DNA from: DRPN01 sp964383915
GTDB lineage: Bacteria; Bacteroidota; Bacteroidia; Bacteroidales; VadinHA17
Reading direction: 5' to 3'
Length of the DNA stretch: 64,000 nucleotides
NCBI GenBank assembly: GCA_964383915.1
Contig: CAYLJE010000001.1
Location: forward strand, 7,393-71,392
Position numbers and translations under genes: made by a program. Positions within the stretch are counted from its first letter, which is position 1, and the number at the start of each line of letters is the position of its first letter. Below the pieces are notes generated by a model. It worked only from the letters and a program-made list of their open reading frames with translations. It searched no databases and was not told where the DNA came from. Below are positions 63,417 through 64,000 of this stretch, piece by piece.

Positions 63417-63905
63417 ATGAAAGTTGAAAAGAAAAAAGTAGTTTCCATTACATACGAACTGAGAGAGAATGGAAAAGATAAGGAAGTCCTTGAAAAGGTC
63501 ACACAGAAAAATCCTTTAACAGTCATCTTAGGTATTGGTAGTTTACTTCCATCTTTTGAAGAAAAGTTGTCCGGCCTCACAGAAGGTGAAAATTTTGACT
63601 TCACTCTGTCGGCGGAAGAGGCTTATGGGGAGTATAATGAAAATGCTGTTGTTTCAGTTCCTAAGGAAACTTTTGTTGTTGAGGGAAAACTGCAGGAAGA
63701 GATGCTCTATGAAGGGAATGCGGTTCCTATGGTAGATGAACAGGGAAATAATCTTTCCGGCACCATCACTTCCCTGAAAGAAGACCATGTGGTGATGGAC
63801 TTTAATCATCCGTTGGCTGGTAAAGAATTACATTTCATTGGTGAGGTTATCGGCGTGCGTGACGCAATGCCCTCCGAGATGGAACATGGTCATATCCACG
63901 AGTAA
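63417..63905 (+). CDS. slyD: SlyD-type FKBP peptidyl-prolyl isomerase
   Basis: 162-residue cytoplasmic FKBP-type isomerase and chaperone that speeds prolyl cis-trans folding steps. The FKBP core opens with VVSITYELRENGKDKEVLE. A flap or insert-in-flap domain follows after AEEAYGEYNENAVVSVPKE, as in SlyD. HVVMDFNHPLAGKELHFIGEV is the C-terminal FKBP strand set. The histidine-rich nickel tail of E. coli SlyD is nearly absent (only HGHIHE at the end), so strong metal binding is unlikely. Start ATG follows an AT-rich leader. The last 95 bp of the window after it hold nothing recognisable. Confidence 0.92.
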   Translation: MKVEKKKVVSITYELRENGKDKEVLEKVTQKNPLTVILGIGSLLPSFEEKLSGLTEGENFDFTLSAEEAYGEYNENAVVSVPKETFVVEGKLQEEMLYEGNAVPMVDEQGNNLSGTITSLKEDHVVMDFNHPLAGKELHFIGEVIGVRDAMPSEMEHGHIHE

Positions 63906-64000
63906 AGAAAAAACGCTGATTTGATATCCTAATGTATGTTCTGACCTGTTTTGAGCCTGCGTCGTTTGTGATGTCGTCTGGAAACGGGTTTTTTGTATAT

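Noticed and set aside
1..64000. tRNA, rRNA, CRISPR, prophage or insertion sequence
   Set aside because: Read the intergenic regions on both strands and saw no cloverleaf, repeat-spacer array, transposase or phage gene; a tRNAscan and CRISPR search could still find something small.

Overview
The window reads as a chromosomal segment of an anaerobic, saccharolytic and fermentative member of the Bacteroidales (Bacteroidota). The evidence is several families largely restricted to this phylum (DUF5916, DUF4293, DUF4301, a PiT transporter with a C-terminal PhoU-like tail, a TonB-dependent receptor with an N-terminal carboxypeptidase-like domain), two GH92 copies, TAnnTTTG-type promoter elements, and mostly weak Shine-Dalgarno sequences. 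No rRNA, convincing tRNA, CRISPR array, prophage or insertion sequence was seen.

Layout. 1-4.4 kb: minus-strand run udp-like / SirB1-like / EEP nuclease / uvrB (uvrB runs off the left edge). 4.6-7.5 kb: DUF5916 outer-membrane protein and DUF4293 membrane protein. 7.5-10.1 kb: minus-strand pyrI, pyrB, YigZ-type gene and a shortened EamA-type transporter. 10.4-21.7 kb: alpha-mannoside locus with LacI regulator, GH38, transglutaminase-like lipoprotein, GH92 lipoprotein, a basic coiled-coil protein and a collapsed GH92 pseudogene. 21.8-24.4 kb: membrane-anchored LytTR regulator, an intergenic array of 20-bp-phased repeats, nitronate monooxygenase and ferredoxin. 24.6-32.6 kb: ftsE, a TPR protein/outer-membrane protein pair, gyrB. 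32.6-37.1 kb: xylose genes xylB-xylA-xylE. 37.3-44.1 kb: M13 metallopeptidase, rocD, a truncated nitroreductase pseudogene, a TonB-dependent receptor, YjbQ. 44.2-49.5 kb: minus-strand acyl-phosphate fermentation cluster pta / 3-hydroxyacyl-CoA dehydrogenase / ackA / ptb / buk. 49.7-64 kb: FAD/Fe-S 2-hydroxyacid dehydrogenase, an unknown membrane-anchored protein, gamma-glutamyltransferase, Crp/Fnr regulator, single-domain response regulator, PiT-PhoU transporter, a DUF4301 gene interrupted by an assembly gap, an SDR, a small outer-membrane protein and a SlyD-type PPIase.

How it fits together. The locus suggests trimming of mannose-capped glycans by GH92 (exo-acting) and GH38, xylose entry through XylE/XylA/XylB, and disposal of acetyl-CoA and butyryl-CoA as acetate and butyrate through two parallel phosphotransacylase/kinase pairs, with ATP gain. 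The rest of a butyrate pathway (thiolase, crotonase, butyryl-CoA dehydrogenase) is not in the window.

No clearly novel multi-gene system was found. The most interesting signals are the LytTR-adjacent phased repeats, an active-site Asn-to-Thr change in the 3-hydroxyacyl-CoA dehydrogenase, the two-pair acyl-phosphate operon, an FNR-like palindrome beside a cysteine-free Crp/Fnr protein, two decayed genes, and a 55-bp overlap flanking 100 Ns that shows the DUF4301 break is an assembly artefact.
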